The notes under the pieces were generated by a model. That model had not been told where the DNA came from. It saw nothing but the letters and a program-made list of their open reading frames with translations, and ran no database searches. A DNA stretch of 35,141 nt from Terriglobia bacterium (GTDB taxonomy: Bacteria; Acidobacteriota; Terriglobia; Bryobacterales; Bryobacteraceae): contig JAIQFU010000020.1 of assembly GCA_020073115.1 (NCBI GenBank), forward strand, positions 14,541 through 49,681. The letters are read 5' to 3'. The position numbers were made by a program, and so were the translations under genes. Shown in pieces: positions 32,448 through 35,141 of this stretch (the stretch's first letter is position 1; each line of letters begins with the position of its first letter).

Positions 32448-35018
32448 CTATTTCGCGTCGCGCCAGTTGTCCCCCACCCCGAACTCCACCGCCAGCGGGA
32501 CGTTCAGCTCGCGGACGGATTCCATCTCGCGCTTTACCAGCTTCGAAACGGCATCCACTTCCTCCGGAGGGCATTCGAAAATCAGCTCGTCGTGGACTTG
32601 CAGGAGCATGGCGCTGCCGTAGCCGCCGGTTTCGAGCGCGGCGCCGATGCGAACCATGGCGAGCTTAATCAGGTCCGCGGCGGTTCCTTGCAGGGGCGAG
32701 TTCACGGCCGTGCGCTCCGCGAACCCGCGCGCGTTGGGATTGCGGCTGTTGATATCCGGGATGGGCCGCTCGCGGCCGAAGAGCGTGCGGGTGACGCCGG
32801 TACGGCGGACCTCGGCGATGGTTTCGTCGATGAACCGCTTGACGCCCGCATAGCGCTCGAAGTAATTGCGGATGTACTTCTGCGCCTCGCCCTGCGAGAT
32901 TCCCAACTGCGCTGCCAGGCCAAACGGGCTGATGCCGTAGACGATCCCGAAGTTCACCGCCTTGGCGCTGCGGCGCGCCTCCGGCGTGACCATGAGCGGC
33001 GGCACGCCCAGCACCTCCGCCGCGGTGCGGGTGTGGATGTCCTCCCCGTTGCGGAACGCCTCTACCAGGAGCCGGTCGCCCGACATGTGGGCCAACAGGC
33101 GCAGCTCGATCTGGGAGTAGTCCGCCGCCATCAGCTTCCAGCCCTCGCGCGGAACGAACGCGGCGCGGATCTCGCGGCCCAGCTCCGTCCGGATGGGGAT
33201 GTTTTGCAGGTTGGGGTTGGAGGAAGAGAGGCGGCCGGTGGCGGCCCCGGTCTGGTTGAAGCTGGTGTGCAGGCGGTTGGTGCGCGGGTCGAGCAGCGCC
33301 GGCAGCGCGTCCACGTAGGTCCCTTTCAGCTTGGTGAGCTGGCGGTATTCGAGGACCTTGCGAACGATTTCGTGCTCGGCGGCCAACTCGTCCAGCACGT
33401 CGGCCGCGGTGGAAATTACCTTGCCTTTTCCGTACTTCGTGGGCGCAGGCAGGCCGAGGTCTTCGAACAGCACGCGGCCCAACTGCTGCGGCGAGCTGAT
33501 GTTGAAGGTCTTGCCGGCCAGGGAGTGGATCTCGGCGGTGAGGCGGGCGATGTCGCGCTCCATCAGCTCCGAGAGGCGCTTCAGCTCGGCGCAGTCGATG
33601 CGCACGCCCGTTCGTTCCATGCGCGCCAGCACGCGCGCCAGGGGCAACTCCATCGTGGCGTAGAGTTCGCGGAACCCGCGGGAGTCCACCGCCGGCGCCA
33701 ACTGCCGGTAAATCTCCAGCATGAGATCGGCATGCTGTTCGGGCGAGGGGCCGAGCTTCAGGTCCAGCCGCCGGCGGGCCTGTTCGTCGAGCGGGCAGCC
33801 CGAGGGATCGGCATCCAGCAGGAAGGCGTAGAGCATCACATCGTGCTCGAAACCGCGGGCTTCGATTTCCATGCGGTCCAGCGCCAGCAGCGCCGATTTC
33901 ACATCGCACGTGACCTTCGGCGCGCGGATGTCTTCCAGCCACGGCTTGAGGTAGGCCAAGTTCTCGAAGGTGACGGCGCGGGCCTCTCCGGGCTTCCACG
34001 CCAGCCCGATGGTGTCGAGCGCGAACTCCCCTTCGCGGGATTGTGAGATAGCCACGGCCACCGGGGCGCCCCCGGCGCCGGCGAGCCACGCCTGCAGTTC
34101 GCCCGGGTCCGCGATCACCCGGTAATCGCGCGCCCTTGTATCTTCGCCCGGCCCCAGTTCCTTGAGCAGGCTGTAGAACTCCAGTTCCTTGTAGAGGGTT
34201 TTCAGGAGGTCCGGATCCGAGGTCTGGGCCTTCACGGCCTCGACGGTGAACTCGATAGGGATATCGGTGGCCAGCGTGGCCAGCCGTTTGCTCATGCGGA
34301 TGCGCTCGGCGTTCTGCTGGAGGCTCTCGCGGTGCATCTTGCGTTCCACCTCGGCGGCGCGCTCGATGGCCGCCTCCACGCTGCCAAAGCGCTCGATCAG
34401 TTCCCTCGCGCCCTTGTCGCCGATGCCCGGCGCCCCGGGGATATTGTCGACCGCATCTCCCTTCAGCGCCAGCAGGTCCGGCACCTGCTCCGGGCGGACG
34501 CCCATGAAGGTTTTGACCTTTTCCGGGTCGTACCACTCGTCATCCTTGGCGGGGTTGAGCATGGAGACGCGCCCGTTCACCAGTTGCAGCATGTCCTTGT
34601 CGCTGGAGACGATGACCACCTCGAAGCCCGCCAGTTCGGCGCGGCGGGCGATGGCCCCGATCACGTCGTCCGCTTCGAACCCGGCGTATTCCAGGATGGG
34701 GATGCGCATGGCCTCGAGGATGCGGCGCACATAAGGCAGTTGCTCGGCGAGGTCCGGGGGCGCCTCCGGGCGGTTGGCCTTGTAGTCGGCGAACTCCTGG
34801 ACGCGGTGCGTGGGCGCGCCGCTTTCGAACACCGCGGCGACGTACGGCGGGTTGTGCTGCCTGGCCAGCTTCCGCAGCATATTGTTGAAGATGTAGACCG
34901 CCTCGGTGGAGAGGCCGGTGCTGGTCCGCATGGGCGGCGCGCTGCTGCGCGCGCGGGCGTGGTAGGCGCGGAAAATAAACCCGAAGGCGTCGATCAGGAA
35001 CAGTCGCTTGGAGGCCAC
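32448..35018 (-). CDS. polA: DNA polymerase I
   Basis: This 856-residue protein is the repair and Okazaki-fragment processing polymerase. The N-terminal 5'-3' nuclease domain has FLIDAFGFIFRAYHA, GFEADDVIGAIA, VIVSSDKDMLQLV and LLALKGDAVDNIPGAPGIGDKG. The central 3'-5' exonuclease domain (residues about 310-480) seems degenerate: the DxE motif is replaced by VAVAISQSREGEFALD. The polymerase domain is intact: RLSSSNPNLQNIPIRTE, motif A LMAADYSQIELRLLAH, motif B RRSAKAVNFGIVYG, motif C LLQVHDELIFE. The start is GTG at 35018. TATCAT on the minus strand lies six bases before it, implying a leaderless mRNA. It is the one clear housekeeping gene, useful for placing the organism. Confidence 0.96.
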   Translation of the reverse strand: MASKRLFLIDAFGFIFRAYHARARSSAPPMRTSTGLSTEAVYIFNNMLRKLARQHNPPYVAAVFESGAPTHRVQEFADYKANRPEAPPDLAEQLPYVRRILEAMRIPILEYAGFEADDVIGAIARRAELAGFEVVIVSSDKDMLQLVNGRVSMLNPAKDDEWYDPEKVKTFMGVRPEQVPDLLALKGDAVDNIPGAPGIGDKGARELIERFGSVEAAIERAAEVERKMHRESLQQNAERIRMSKRLATLATDIPIEFTVEAVKAQTSDPDLLKTLYKELEFYSLLKELGPGEDTRARDYRVIADPGELQAWLAGAGGAPVAVAISQSREGEFALDTIGLAWKPGEARAVTFENLAYLKPWLEDIRAPKVTCDVKSALLALDRMEIEARGFEHDVMLYAFLLDADPSGCPLDEQARRRLDLKLGPSPEQHADLMLEIYRQLAPAVDSRGFRELYATMELPLARVLARMERTGVRIDCAELKRLSELMERDIARLTAEIHSLAGKTFNISSPQQLGRVLFEDLGLPAPTKYGKGKVISTAADVLDELAAEHEIVRKVLEYRQLTKLKGTYVDALPALLDPRTNRLHTSFNQTGAATGRLSSSNPNLQNIPIRTELGREIRAAFVPREGWKLMAADYSQIELRLLAHMSGDRLLVEAFRNGEDIHTRTAAEVLGVPPLMVTPEARRSAKAVNFGIVYGISPFGLAAQLGISQGEAQKYIRNYFERYAGVKRFIDETIAEVRRTGVTRTLFGRERPIPDINSRNPNARGFAERTAVNSPLQGTAADLIKLAMVRIGAALETGGYGSAMLLQVHDELIFECPPEEVDAVSKLVKREMESVRELNVPLAVEFGVGDNWRDAK

Positions 35019-35024
35019 AGGGCC

Positions 35025-35030
35025 ATGATA
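35025..35030 (-). promoter_or_regulatory. -10 box immediately ahead of polA
   Basis: TATCAT on the minus strand, then six bases, then the GTG start. Transcription starting about seven bases past the box would begin at the start codon itself. Confidence 0.35.
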
Positions 35031-35032
35031 CA

Positions 35033-35055
35033 GTAGGACCGGCCGGACGCCGGCC
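35033..35055. repeat. GTAGGACCG border with hairpin, upstream of polA
   Basis: This is the fourth copy of GTAGGACCG (35033-35041), running directly into GGCCGG (35041-35046) and CCGGCC (35050-35055), a 6-bp hairpin with a 3-base loop. The remaining bases to the window end (35056-35141) show no gene I can support. Confidence 0.5.
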
Positions 35056-35141
35056 CTGCGCCCCGCGATGGGGAACCATGACCGGATCCGCCGCGCCGTC
35101 GAGGGTACGATTTTCTTATTAAGTTTTCCCGGCTGGAACTC

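Noticed and set aside
1-35141. CRISPR arrays, tRNA or rRNA genes, insertion sequences, prophage genes
   Set aside because: No direct-repeat arrays with regular spacers, no tRNA cloverleaf or rRNA sequence, and no transposase, integrase or phage structural genes were found on either strand by eye.
35056-35141. Start of a further gene at the window end (an ATG near 35089)
   Set aside because: The frame closes after a few codons, and there is not enough sequence to support a gene.

Overview
The window looks like a chromosomal segment of an acidobacterium close to Bryobacterales/Solibacterales. This is inferred from gene content and not from a marker phylogeny. It is GC-rich throughout. It carries a carboxypeptidase-like TonB-dependent receptor of the Oar type, a PadR regulator paired with an 'acidobacterial duplicated orphan permease', a DUF1549/DUF1553 – DUF1501 – pre-peptidase domain trio, and many oxidoreductases and sugar-acid enzymes with twin-arginine (Tat) leaders.

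Layout. 1-884: end of an MFS (anion:cation symporter type) gene. 1004-4422: TonB-dependent receptor broken by one frameshift. 4479-7471: PadR regulator and duplicated ABC permease. 7582-8907 (-): fucose/arabinose isomerase-family protein, divergent from a Tat-secreted Gfo/Idh/MocA oxidoreductase (8975-10390). 10426-10803: DUF433 antitoxin-like gene followed by a collapsed PIN-like toxin. 10885-14661: tightly packed operon of a second Gfo/Idh/MocA protein, a DUF1080 protein, deoC (amber stop) and a Tat-leader enolase-superfamily dehydratase (frameshift). 14758-17127: broken metallo-beta-lactamase-fold gene and a LarA/DUF2088 protein, closed by a strong hairpin. 17253-18650: transaldolase and a small unknown gene. 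18665-19876 (-): membrane-anchored metallophosphoesterase. 19967-25172: DUF1549/1553, DUF1501 and pre-peptidase protein operon. 25238-26449 (-): DgoD-like dehydratase, divergent from a DUF6807 gene with an amber stop (26499-27431). 27540-31242 (-): heparinase II/III-like protein and a polytopic GT-C-like membrane protein. 31369-32445: UxuA-like protein. 32448-35018 (-): DNA polymerase I.

How it may work together (inference). A lyase-like protein, two Gfo/Idh/MocA oxidoreductases, two enolase-superfamily dehydratases, a mannonate-dehydratase-like barrel and a LarA-like protein all have Tat-type N-termini. Apart from the lyase, their best-known relatives are mostly cytoplasmic. Together they would fit a cell-envelope route for sugar oxidation, dehydration and epimerisation. 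Outer-membrane uptake (TonB receptor), an MFS carrier, an isomerase, DeoC and transaldolase would handle the products.

Two further themes stand out. First, six genes are damaged: TonB receptor, PIN toxin, deoC, the dehydratase at 13413, the MBL gene and DUF6807. Either this lineage is losing these functions or the assembly contains errors. Second, the window holds a family of palindromic repeats. One 84-bp copy is read in frame inside a secreted-protein gene. A separate border motif, GTAGGACCG, supplies the stop codons of three genes.
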